A DNA stretch of 35,997 bases. It comes from Elusimicrobia bacterium HGW-Elusimicrobia-3. GTDB taxonomy: Bacteria > Elusimicrobiota > Elusimicrobia > Elusimicrobiales > UBA9959. Below, one piece after another: positions 7,093 to 14,640 of the stretch (position 1 is its first letter; each line of letters opens with the position of its first letter). A model generated the notes under the pieces. That model was not told where the DNA came from and ran no database searches. It saw only the letters and a list, made by a program, of their open reading frames with translations. The translations under genes were made by a program, and so were the position numbers. The DNA is taken from contig PHAL01000025.1 of assembly GCA_002840355.1 (NCBI GenBank), positions 1 through 35,997 of the forward strand, written 5' to 3'.

Positions 7093-8358
7093 ATGAAGGC
7101 GGCCGCATTGCTATTGTTGCTATTCTCCCTGCCCGCTGGCGCGGCGCCGCCCCCCTGGTACGCCCCGCAGCGCTCAGCCCCGGCCTCGCCCGAACCGGGC
7201 CTGCCGGCCGACACGCTGGACGCCTGCCCCAAGCTCGATCTCAAAGCGAACGAAGGCTACGCCGACGCCCCCGCCGTGCGCGAGGTGGCGCACGTCGACG
7301 CCGCGGCCCTGCCGCTGCCGCAGGACGACCTCGACCGCGCCGGCCTGATGGAGATACTCAATACCAACCTGGAATACTGGAACGCCCGCCCCGACTCGGC
7401 CAGCGTAAAGATCGGCGGCGACGTTTTCTACGCTCCCCGCCTGCGCGCCACCGCCCGTGCGCTGCTCGCCCTTTTCTCCGAGGGCCTGCCGCCGGCCGAA
7501 CTCCGCAAGGCGCTGACCGACCGCTTCAGGATCTACCGCGCCTCCGCCGACGACGGCACCGGCAAGACCGTCATCACCGGCTACTACGAGGCGGAGATCC
7601 CGGTCACGCGGGCCCCAGACGCCGAGCATAAGTACCCGGTGCACCTGCGGCCCGCCGACCTGGTCAAGACCAACGCCGACATGGGCGTGGATTTCGATTA
7701 CGGCCGCTACGACGAGACCGGCGCGCTGGTGCGGCATTACTCCACGGGTGAGATACACGCGGGCGCGCTGGCGGGCCAGGGCCTGGACCTGGTCTGGTCG
7801 GCGCACCCCGGGCAGATCATGCTGCTGCAGATACAGGGCTCGGGCGTGCTGCGCTTTCCCGACGGCGACCATATCCGCGCCGGCTTCGACGGCGCCAACG
7901 GCCATCCCTACCGCAGCGTGCAGAAGGCCCTGATAGACTGCGGAGAAACCCCGTCGATGTCGTTCAAGAATTTCATCAAATACCTCGCCACGCAGGGCCC
8001 CCGCGAGGAGCGCCTGACGGCCCTGAACCCGCGCTATGTCTATTTCCAGAAGCGCCCCAAGGAGAGCCGGCCCTACGGCGCCATTGGCCGCGCGCTCACC
8101 CCGGGCCGCTCCATCGCCATCGACCCCAAACATATCCCCTACGGCCTGCTGGGCCTGCTCAAGTCCCGCCGGCCCGTGGCCGACGGCGAGAGCCTGACCT
8201 TCAAAGATTTCAGCCGCTTCATCGCCACCCACGACACCGGCTCGGCCATACGCGGCCCCGGCCGCGTGGACCTTTTCTGGGGCACGGGCCCGACGGCAGA
8301 GACCGAGGCCTCCTCCATGAAAGCCTCCGGCGAACTGTACCTGCTAGTAGAGAAATAA
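7093..8358 (+). CDS. mltA: Membrane-bound lytic murein transglycosylase A (MltA, GH102)
   Basis: MltA cleaves the glycan strands of peptidoglycan and forms 1,6-anhydro ends. The 421-residue protein has a signal peptide (residues 1-17). The MltA domain contains ITGYYEAEIPVTRAP near residue 174 and LLQIQGSGVLRFPDG near residue 235. The C-terminal 3D domain carries SIAIDPKHIPYG and HDTGSAIRGPGRVDLFWG, whose conserved Asp residues (the first DTG Asp is 381) form the active centre. No lipobox Cys is present at the signal cleavage site, so it may be periplasmic rather than lipid-anchored. It has its own promoter and is followed by an unrelated RNA-like region. Presence of MltA supports an outer-membrane cell plan. 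Confidence 0.93.
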   Translation: MKAAALLLLLFSLPAGAAPPPWYAPQRSAPASPEPGLPADTLDACPKLDLKANEGYADAPAVREVAHVDAAALPLPQDDLDRAGLMEILNTNLEYWNARPDSASVKIGGDVFYAPRLRATARALLALFSEGLPPAELRKALTDRFRIYRASADDGTGKTVITGYYEAEIPVTRAPDAEHKYPVHLRPADLVKTNADMGVDFDYGRYDETGALVRHYSTGEIHAGALAGQGLDLVWSAHPGQIMLLQIQGSGVLRFPDGDHIRAGFDGANGHPYRSVQKALIDCGETPSMSFKNFIKYLATQGPREERLTALNPRYVYFQKRPKESRPYGAIGRALTPGRSIAIDPKHIPYGLLGLLKSRRPVADGESLTFKDFSRFIATHDTGSAIRGPGRVDLFWGTGPTAETEASSMKASGELYLLVEK

Positions 8359-8365
8359 CCGCGCA

Positions 8366-8381
8366 CCTTGACATGTCAAGG
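8366..8381. promoter_or_regulatory. Perfect 16-bp palindrome, candidate operator
   Basis: CCTTGACATGTCAAGG is a perfect palindrome ending 9 bases before a strong -35 box. The -35 region itself repeats the half-site (CCTTGACA at 8389-8396), so three half-sites lie in a row. This looks like a repressor or activator site for the RNA promoter that follows. Confidence 0.6.
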
Positions 8382-8390
8382 CATTACCCC

Positions 8391-8418
8391 TTGACAAGTA
8401 AGAATAATCTGCTATACT
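8391..8418 (+). promoter_or_regulatory. Strong sigma-70-type promoter for a candidate small RNA
   Basis: TTGACA (8391-8396) and TATACT (8413-8418) lie 16 bases apart. This is the best consensus promoter in the window, yet no coding gene follows on the plus strand. Predicted transcript start is about 8425. Confidence 0.75.
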
Positions 8419-8424
8419 ATTTCT

Positions 8425-8508
8425 GGAGCGGAACACCTTATCGACGGTCGCCTTCCGCTCCTTAACTTTGAGGGAGACAGCGCGGGCAAGTGCCCGCGGT
8501 GTCTTTTT
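8425..8508 (+). ncRNA. Candidate small structured RNA (about 84 nt)
   Basis: A strong promoter and an intrinsic terminator enclose about 84 nt with no start codon and no reading frame of use. The 5' end forms GGAGCGGAA (8425-8433) paired with TTCCGCTCC (8453-8461) around a 19-base loop that contains CGACGGTCG. A single-stranded purine-rich link (AACTTTGAGGGAG) follows, then the terminator hairpin. It lacks the conserved loop of the signal recognition particle RNA and is too short for 6S or tmRNA. Exposed GAGGGAG could pair with anti-Shine-Dalgarno-type sites or bind CsrA, which is inference. I do not recognise a family. Confidence 0.6.
8476..8508 (+). terminator. Rho-independent terminator of the candidate small RNA
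   Basis: GACAGCGCGGGCA (8476-8488) pairs with TGCCCGCGGTGTC (8491-8503) with one internal G-G mismatch, and TTTTT follows directly. Confidence 0.9.
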
Positions 8509-8562
8509 ATATAGCCAAAGCAGTCTTCCGCGAACCTTCCAACCCACCTATACATTGAGCCA

Positions 8563-8695
8563 GAGTGACCGAGGGGGATGGGTTAGCAAAACCCTCACGG
8601 AGGGAGGAGCTTGCGTAAGCGCGACGACTGAGTGAGGAGGGGCGCGTACGGTGTACGCGACCCCGTGTTTTGCGTTCCAGCCCCCTCGGGCGCTC
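8563..8695 (+). repeat. Structured 133-bp repeat, copy A
   Basis: The outer arms GAGTGACCGAGGGGG (from 8563) and CCCCCTCGGGCGCTC (to 8695) are inverted repeats. Inside are three hairpins: GGGTT/AACCC, CCTCAC/GTGAGG enclosing GCTTGCGTAAGC, and GGGG...GTAC-GGT-GTAC...CCCC. The core 8575-8667 is 84/93 identical, without gaps, to the reverse complement of 35086-35178. Several differences preserve pairing. The overall fold resembles a four-way cloverleaf. It lies between the small RNA terminator and the 3' end of rlmB, which is transcribed towards it. No protein is encoded. Confidence 0.85.
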
Positions 8696-8707
8696 CACGG
8701 GAACTAA

Positions 8708-9436
8708 TTACAGTCTTTTGGAAAGTTCGTAGAAGACTACGGCGGCGGCGTTGCTGGCGTTGAGGCTCTCCACCCCGCCCTTCTGCGGGATAGAGACTAT
8801 CACGTCGCAATGCTCGCGCGTCTTCTGGTGCAGGCCCTCGCCCTCGGAGCCTATGATGATGAAAGCCGGCAGCGTAAAATCCACCTTCGGCAGCGCCTGG
8901 CCGTTCATGGCCAGGCCGTAGATCCAGAAACCCTTTTCCTTGAGCTTTATGATCGTCTGGTTGAGGTTCACCACCTCCACCACGTTCACGCGCTCCACGG
9001 CCCCCGAGGCCGTCTTCTGCGCCGCCGCGTTCAGGCTGGCCGAGCGGCGCGCGGGCAGCACCACGGTGGACACGCCCAGACAGGCCGCGGACCGCACTAT
9101 GGCCCCCAGATTCATCGGGTCGGTGATGCCGTCCAGCGCGGCCCAAACCGTCTTCTTCAGGTCGCGCTCGGCCTCCAGCGCCTGGTCCAGTGAAAATTTA
9201 CGGGCAGGCTCGGCCTCGATGATAACGCCCTGGTGGTTGCCGCCGTTCGCCAGCTTCTCCAGCACGCGCGGGTCGCAGAATTCCACGGGCACGCCCTTGC
9301 CGCGGGCGAGGCCGGAGACGGTCTTCACCCGCGGTCCGGTCTCGCCGCGCGAAATGAGCAGGCGCAGCACCCGGCGCCGTCCGGCGTTGAGCACTTCCTC
9401 GGCGGTGTTTATTCCGAACAGCAGTTCAGTGGCCAT
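8708..9436 (-). CDS. rlmB: 23S rRNA 2'-O-ribose methyltransferase (RlmB, TrmH/SpoU family)
   Basis: RlmB methylates the 2'-O of a guanosine in the 23S rRNA peptidyl-transferase region, using S-adenosylmethionine. The 242-residue protein has the N-terminal substrate-binding domain (LLFGINTAEEVLNAGRRRV; GGNHQGVIIEAEP). The SPOUT knot follows with all three motifs: DGITDPMNLGAIVRSAA, IIIGSEGEGL and IPQKGGVESLNASNAAAV. Length equals that of E. coli RlmB. The ATG at 9434-9436 starts the conserved part; the open frame extends upstream only into the neighbouring gene. No clear ribosome site precedes it, and it lies 13 bases after the stop of the upstream membrane-protein gene, suggesting one operon. 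Confidence 0.93.
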   Translation of the reverse strand: MATELLFGINTAEEVLNAGRRRVLRLLISRGETGPRVKTVSGLARGKGVPVEFCDPRVLEKLANGGNHQGVIIEAEPARKFSLDQALEAERDLKKTVWAALDGITDPMNLGAIVRSAACLGVSTVVLPARRSASLNAAAQKTASGAVERVNVVEVVNLNQTIIKLKEKGFWIYGLAMNGQALPKVDFTLPAFIIIGSEGEGLHQKTREHCDVIVSIPQKGGVESLNASNAAAVVFYELSKRL

Positions 9437-9449
9437 AGTTTTTTTGCGG

Positions 9450-11093
9450 CTAGAAAGGCGACGGGTAGCCGGGGTCTTTCTCTCTGGAGATGACGTAGAG
9501 CACAGCGGCCAGGATGTGGGCGGGGTGGCCCAGCCGGGCGAAAGCGAAATCCATGTGTATCTGGAACCTGTCCGCCGAGGACGGGTCCAGGAACACAAAG
9601 CCGGCGCGCCGGTCCTGCGCGAAGATGCCGTAGCGCGAGCGCAGCGCCCCGCCCAGGCTGCCGAACAGCTTGCGCAGCAGGTAGCCCTTCGGGAAGTCGT
9701 CGCGGATGGCGAACACCACCAGGTTGTCCGTGTCCACGAATTCCCAGTAGCGGTACAGGAAGGAGCCCTTGGCCACCAGGCGGGCTATCTCCTTGCCGTT
9801 GCCGTCGCGGATGAGGCCATAGGAGATCTCGGGCCTGACCTCGAGCACCAGCGTGTTCTGCGCGTCGAAAAGCTGCAGCGGGTTCTTCTTGGTGAAATAG
9901 ATCGACAGGCCGACGAGCAGCGGGACGGCGAAGACGGCCTCCGGCAGCGAGGCCAGCGCGCGGCCCAGCAGGGGCACCATCAGCAGGGCGTTCGTCACGG
10001 CGGCGCCGTAGCCGACGGAGGCCAGCAGGCTCCAGACCACGTGGAACAGCGCGCAGCCATAGACGGCGCCGGCGATATACACGTCGTGCTCGGAAATGAA
10101 CTCCGCCATCAGGCGCTGCTTCTGGCGCGTGACTACCTGGTAGGTCACGTCCTTCATGGTGGAGCTCTTGGAGATCACGAACGGGAAGAAGAAGTCCGGC
10201 GGCACGTCGGCGGGCGGCGGCGGCAGCTTGGGGTTCTGGTACGCCGCGGCCATCGAACGGGCGGCGAAAGAGCCGGCCACCCACAGGCCTATCAGCGCGC
10301 CCCAGACTAGTATCGGCAGGGGCTTGCGGGGCAGGTACGGCGGCTTGCCCGTGTCCCCCTCCTGTTTCCGGGAGAGTTCCTCCAGGAAGTTCTGCGCGGC
10401 CGCCCCGGCAGCCTCGGTTAGCGCGGGCTGCGTGGAAGCCGCTACCGCGGGGGCGGTTTCGGTGGAGGACTGAGCGAAAGCGTTCAGCACGGAATCCGTA
10501 GAAGCGGCCACGGCGGTCGTGGAGACTTCGGCGTCGCCGTCTCTAAAGATCTGCGGGGCGGAGACCTCTTCCGGCGCTTTCTTACGGCGCGCCACCCGGA
10601 CCTTCTTGGGCTTGGGCAGCGCTATCACCTCGCCCGGCTTGCGGATACTGGCCAGCACGGCGCGAAACTCGCCGTCCGACAGGCCGCGGGCGCTCACGGC
10701 GAAGGAGGCGGAATTGTAGGTAAAGAAGGCTATGTAGGCCTCGGCGCCCATGGCCTCGTAGGAGGTGTAGTAGGCGGTGCTCACGCCGTGCAGGCCCACC
10801 GCGCGTACGTCGCCGGCCAGCGAGGTCCCCTTGGAGCGCAGAGAGTCCACCTGTTCCTTCACGCGGGCTTTAAGGTAATAATCTCCCAGCTCGGAATCCT
10901 GCTTGGAAAACTCGAAGGAATTCTTGCCTTTCTCCAGCTTCAGCGTGACGGTAGGATCGTCGCTCTTGCCGGCGGCCCAGCCGGAGGGGAAATCCACGGC
11001 GATAGTCTCCCCCTTATCCTTGAACTCGGCCGCGGAGGCGCAAAACGGCAGCGCGAGCAGCAGCAGAGAAATCAGGATGTTTTTTGTCCGCAT
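9450..11093 (-). CDS. Exported/membrane protein with C-terminal scramblase-like (LURP-one/Tubby-like) domain
   Basis: I do not recognise the full protein. Of its 547 residues, 1-22 form a signal peptide. A soluble domain to about residue 155 has VDFPSGWAAGKSDDPTVTLKL, resembling small exported PsbP-like or DUF1795-type modules. An Ala/Thr/Pro-rich linker follows. Membrane helices lie near residues 265-285, 340-365 and 375-405. The last 140 residues (LEVRPEISYGLIRDGNGKEI, FVFLDPSSADRFQIHMDFAF) look like a beta-rich scramblase/Tubby-type fold that binds or moves phospholipids; this last call is tentative. The gene ends 13 bases before rlmB. A -10-like TAGAAT lies just before the ATG. Confidence 0.6.
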   Translation of the reverse strand: MRTKNILISLLLLALPFCASAAEFKDKGETIAVDFPSGWAAGKSDDPTVTLKLEKGKNSFEFSKQDSELGDYYLKARVKEQVDSLRSKGTSLAGDVRAVGLHGVSTAYYTSYEAMGAEAYIAFFTYNSASFAVSARGLSDGEFRAVLASIRKPGEVIALPKPKKVRVARRKKAPEEVSAPQIFRDGDAEVSTTAVAASTDSVLNAFAQSSTETAPAVAASTQPALTEAAGAAAQNFLEELSRKQEGDTGKPPYLPRKPLPILVWGALIGLWVAGSFAARSMAAAYQNPKLPPPPADVPPDFFFPFVISKSSTMKDVTYQVVTRQKQRLMAEFISEHDVYIAGAVYGCALFHVVWSLLASVGYGAAVTNALLMVPLLGRALASLPEAVFAVPLLVGLSIYFTKKNPLQLFDAQNTLVLEVRPEISYGLIRDGNGKEIARLVAKGSFLYRYWEFVDTDNLVVFAIRDDFPKGYLLRKLFGSLGGALRSRYGIFAQDRRAGFVFLDPSSADRFQIHMDFAFARLGHPAHILAAVLYVISREKDPGYPSPF

Positions 11094-11333
11094 ATAATTC
11101 TAAAGTAAATTCGCGAAGTGTTCTAAAAGTATAGAATATTATGTAACCTGAGTCACATCAAGAAATGTTCAAGCTCAACGCCTCGCCGCGGCCGGCCAGC
11201 ATGAACGGCGCGGACAGAATGGCGGCGGCCGGCGCGAGGCCGCGCTCCATGCGCTGATTTTGCCGCAGATCACACCAGCCGGAGCGCCGGTATATCGGAT
11301 GTTTCCCGTCGGTTTTCGGCGTTCCGCGCCGAG
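11094..11333. other. Intergenic region between divergent genes
   Basis: No coding gene is supported. An imperfect inverted repeat pairs GCCTCGC...GGCCG (from 11180) with CGGCC...GCGAGGC (to 11240), enclosing a GC-rich loop. It is not followed by a T-run on either strand, so it is not a standard terminator. The region must hold the promoter of the minus-strand gene starting at 11093. A 60-codon open frame on the minus strand (11158-11340) has no ribosome site or recognisable content. Confidence 0.4.
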
Positions 11334-11363
11334 TTGACAACCCATAATTTAGGTTTGTAATAT
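11334..11363 (+). promoter_or_regulatory. Promoter of gdhA
   Basis: TTGACA (11334-11339) and TAATAT (11358-11363) are 18 bases apart. This leaves a 5' leader of about 70 bases that is AT-rich and ends with an AAGGAAAG ribosome site before the ATG at 11442. Confidence 0.7.
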
Positions 11364-11441
11364 AAATCTAATAGAGATTTAGTTCTGTTTTAAGTTCACA
11401 CCTCGGAAAAACAAAAAAAGGATAAGATAAGGAAAGAAATC

Positions 11442-12827
<1,386 letters not shown>

Positions 12828-12852
12828 GCAGCAAGCGGACCAAACCTTAAGA

Positions 12853-12889
12853 AGAGGGCGGAGCCAAAAGCTCCGCCCTCTTTGTTTTT
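12853..12889 (+). terminator. Rho-independent terminator of gdhA
   Basis: AGAGGGCGGAGC pairs with GCTCCGCCCTCT (12853-12882) and is followed by TTGTTTTT. Confidence 0.92.
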
Positions 12890-12903
12890 CATTCCGTATC
12901 GTC

Positions 12904-12909
12904 TATAAT
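12904..12909 (+). promoter_or_regulatory. -10 box of the receiver/PH-like operon
   Basis: TATAAT sits 24 bases before the ATG at 12933. The 17-base spacer leads back to TTTGTT, which lies in the T-tract of the gdhA terminator and is a poor -35 box. The gene has a CAGGAGAG ribosome site. Confidence 0.5.
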
Positions 12910-12932
12910 TTATCTGTAGCACAGGAGAGACT

Positions 12933-13394
12933 ATGCCAAAGATACTTGTAGTGGACGACATCCCCGCGATAGTGGATTTTTCCAAGGAATTTTTCGAGGA
13001 CGCCGGCTTCGACGTGCGCACGGCCGACACCGCCCCTACCGCCATAGCGGCCCAGCACGAGTTCAAGGCCGACGTGATACTGCAGGACCTCAACATCCCC
13101 GGCGGCGGCGGCACGCACGTCTACGAGACGCTGCGCGCCGAAGGCGACAACGTGCCGATCATCTTCTCCACCGGCAAGCCCGAGACCCTCGGCGACCTGA
13201 CCAAGATGGTCAACGTCTCGGCGCTGCGCAAGCCCACCAACCCCGACGTGCTGATGGCCGAGGTGCAGAAGCGGATCGCCGCCAGCCAGGCCGCCGCCCC
13301 CGCGGCGCCGCCCCCTCCGCCCCCGGCCGCTCCGGCCGCGGACGAGCGCCCGATGAACCCCAACCCTCCCCCGCCCCCGAAGTTCCCGCGCTAA
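12933..13394 (+). CDS. Single-domain response regulator with proline-rich tail
   Basis: The receiver domain (residues 1-120) has the acid pocket D8-D9, phospho-acceptor D52 (ILQDLNIPGGGG), T80 (FSTGKP) and K100 (ALRKPTN), so phosphorylation should work. No DNA-binding or enzyme output domain follows. Instead there is an Ala/Pro-rich tail (residues 120-153), probably disordered and suited to protein binding. The loop after the phospho-Asp reads IPGGGG where most receivers have MPxMDG; the same feature recurs in both receivers of the protein at 13814. CAGGAGAG precedes the ATG. The PH-like gene follows after 12 bases and is probably in the same transcript. Confidence 0.88.
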   Translation: MPKILVVDDIPAIVDFSKEFFEDAGFDVRTADTAPTAIAAQHEFKADVILQDLNIPGGGGTHVYETLRAEGDNVPIIFSTGKPETLGDLTKMVNVSALRKPTNPDVLMAEVQKRIAASQAAAPAAPPPPPPAAPAADERPMNPNPPPPPKFPR

Positions 13395-13406
13395 AAGGAG
13401 ACAGCC

Positions 13407-13712
13407 ATGGCGGACGAAAAGAACGTTTTCTCGGCAAGCAGGTGGACGGCGGGCAACTTCCTGTTCCCCACGCGCATCGAGATCACCCACGACCGCGTAG
13501 CGCGCATAAAGCCGGGCCTCCTAACCCTCGAGGAAGAGAGCATCTCCATGTCCAAGGTGGCCTCGGTCAACATCAAGTCCGGCCTGCTCTGGGCCGACAT
13601 CCGCATAGACTCCAGCGGCGGCACCAACCCCATACTCAGCCACGGCCACCACAAGGCCGACGCGCAGGCCATACGCGGCCTGATAGAGCGCTACCAGCAC
13701 GAACCGGCCTAG
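13407..13712 (+). CDS. Small PH-like domain protein
   Basis: The 101-residue soluble protein matches the pattern of bacterial pleckstrin-homology-type domains: an N-terminal strand set (FSASRWTAGNFLFPTRIEITHDRVARIKP), the SISMSKVASVNIKSGLLWADIRI core and a C-terminal helix (DAQAIRGLIERYQ). In such domains the helix packs on two sheets and the protein oligomerises or binds partners. An AAAGGAG site precedes the ATG. It shares a transcript with the receiver protein and is closed by a terminator. Its function is unknown. Confidence 0.65.
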   Translation: MADEKNVFSASRWTAGNFLFPTRIEITHDRVARIKPGLLTLEEESISMSKVASVNIKSGLLWADIRIDSSGGTNPILSHGHHKADAQAIRGLIERYQHEPA

Positions 13713-13729
13713 CACCGGACGCGGCGCGG

Positions 13730-13766
13730 GGCGGCGGTACTAAAACCCCGCCGCCTTGTTTTTTTT
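13730..13766 (+). terminator. Rho-independent terminator after the PH-like gene
   Basis: GGCGGCGG (13730-13737) pairs with CCGCCGCC (13748-13755), followed by TTG and eight T. Confidence 0.88.
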
Positions 13767-13813
13767 GTCCTTTTGTTTTGTATTATTTATGAATTAAAGG
13801 GTATGGAGGCGGC

Positions 13814-14629
13814 GTGGTAACAGGCTCCGGCAAAAGCGGCAAGATAAAGATCCTGGCGGTGGAGGACAACCCCGCCATACTGGATTTTTACCGCGAATTC
13901 TTCGAAGACATGGGCTTCGAGGTGCAGACCTCCGAGGACGCCCTGTCAGCCATCACCCTCTACCAGCAGTTCAAAGCCGACCTGATAGTGCTCGACCTCA
14001 ACATCCCGGCCGGCGGCGGCCAGCTGGTGTTCGACACCATCCGCACCCGCCTGCAGGACCCCGTACCGATCATCTTCTCCACGGGCAAGCCGGAGATGCT
14101 GCCCCACAGCCTCAAGAACCTGCACAATGTCACCGTGGTGGGCAAGCCCATAGCGCCCGAAGCCCTGCTGGGCGAGGTGCGCCGCCTGCTGCCGCAGTTC
14201 TTCAACAAGGCCCCGAGCCTGGTGCCCCCTCCGCCGCCCCCGCCCGAACTCATAGCCCGCACTACGGTCAGGCGCAAGGTGCTGGTGGTGGACGACGACC
14301 AGACCATACTGGAGATGTACTCCGAGATACTCGCCAAGGCCGGCTTCGACGTGCAGACGGCCGAGGACGGCATCGGCGCGGTCACCAAGTTCCAGGAACT
14401 GCACCCCGACCTGGTGATCCTGGACGTGGACATGCCCGCCGGCGGCGGCCGCAAGGTGTTCGAGCGCCTGCGCCTGCAGCTGGCCTCCCCGGTGCCGATA
14501 CTGTTCTCCACCGCCTCGCCGGCCGCCGTGGAGGACCTGGCCCGCAACCTCAACGTTCTGGTGCTCAAGAAGCCCATCACCCCCGGCATCCTGACCGGCG
14601 CCGTAAGAGACCTGCTGAAGCTGTCCTAG
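13814..14629 (+). CDS. Double receiver-domain protein
   Basis: Two receiver domains are joined by a proline-rich linker (seven Pro near residue 140). The first (residues 10-125) has phospho-acceptor D61 and K111. The second (residues 153-271) has acidic D160-D161-D162 and phospho-acceptor D204, with K252-K253 and a Ser/Thr pair in FSTASP. No output domain is present, so it may act as a phosphate shuttle or scaffold. Both share the unusual P-A-GGG loop with the protein at 12933, which suggests duplication. The GTG start at 13814 is preceded by GGAGG (13805-13809); the nearer ATG at 13803 runs into a stop. The radical SAM gene begins 11 bases after its stop, so the two are probably co-transcribed. 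Confidence 0.85.
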   Translation: MVTGSGKSGKIKILAVEDNPAILDFYREFFEDMGFEVQTSEDALSAITLYQQFKADLIVLDLNIPAGGGQLVFDTIRTRLQDPVPIIFSTGKPEMLPHSLKNLHNVTVVGKPIAPEALLGEVRRLLPQFFNKAPSLVPPPPPPPELIARTTVRRKVLVVDDDQTILEMYSEILAKAGFDVQTAEDGIGAVTKFQELHPDLVILDVDMPAGGGRKVFERLRLQLASPVPILFSTASPAAVEDLARNLNVLVLKKPITPGILTGAVRDLLKLS

Positions 14630-14640
14630 GCAGCGGCCCT

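Noticed and set aside
7174-8232. 352-codon minus-strand frame over mltA
   Set aside because: It is antisense to a confidently identified gene and has low-complexity Gly/Ala/Val/Gln composition typical of a shadow frame.
8425-8508. Signal recognition particle RNA or 6S RNA
   Set aside because: The conserved GGAAG/AGCAG loop of SRP RNA is missing, and the length and shape do not fit 6S.
8563-8695. Insertion sequence or MITE from a known transposase family
   Set aside because: No transposase is in the window and no target duplication is evident at either copy. The arms differ between copies, unlike normal IS-derived ends. A mobile origin is not excluded.
11158-11340. 60-codon minus-strand gene in the gdhA upstream region
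   Set aside because: It has no ribosome site and no family resemblance, and it overlaps the inverted repeat and the -35 box of gdhA.
12933-13394. DNA-binding response regulator
   Set aside because: Only the receiver domain and a proline-rich tail are present; there is no helix-turn-helix.
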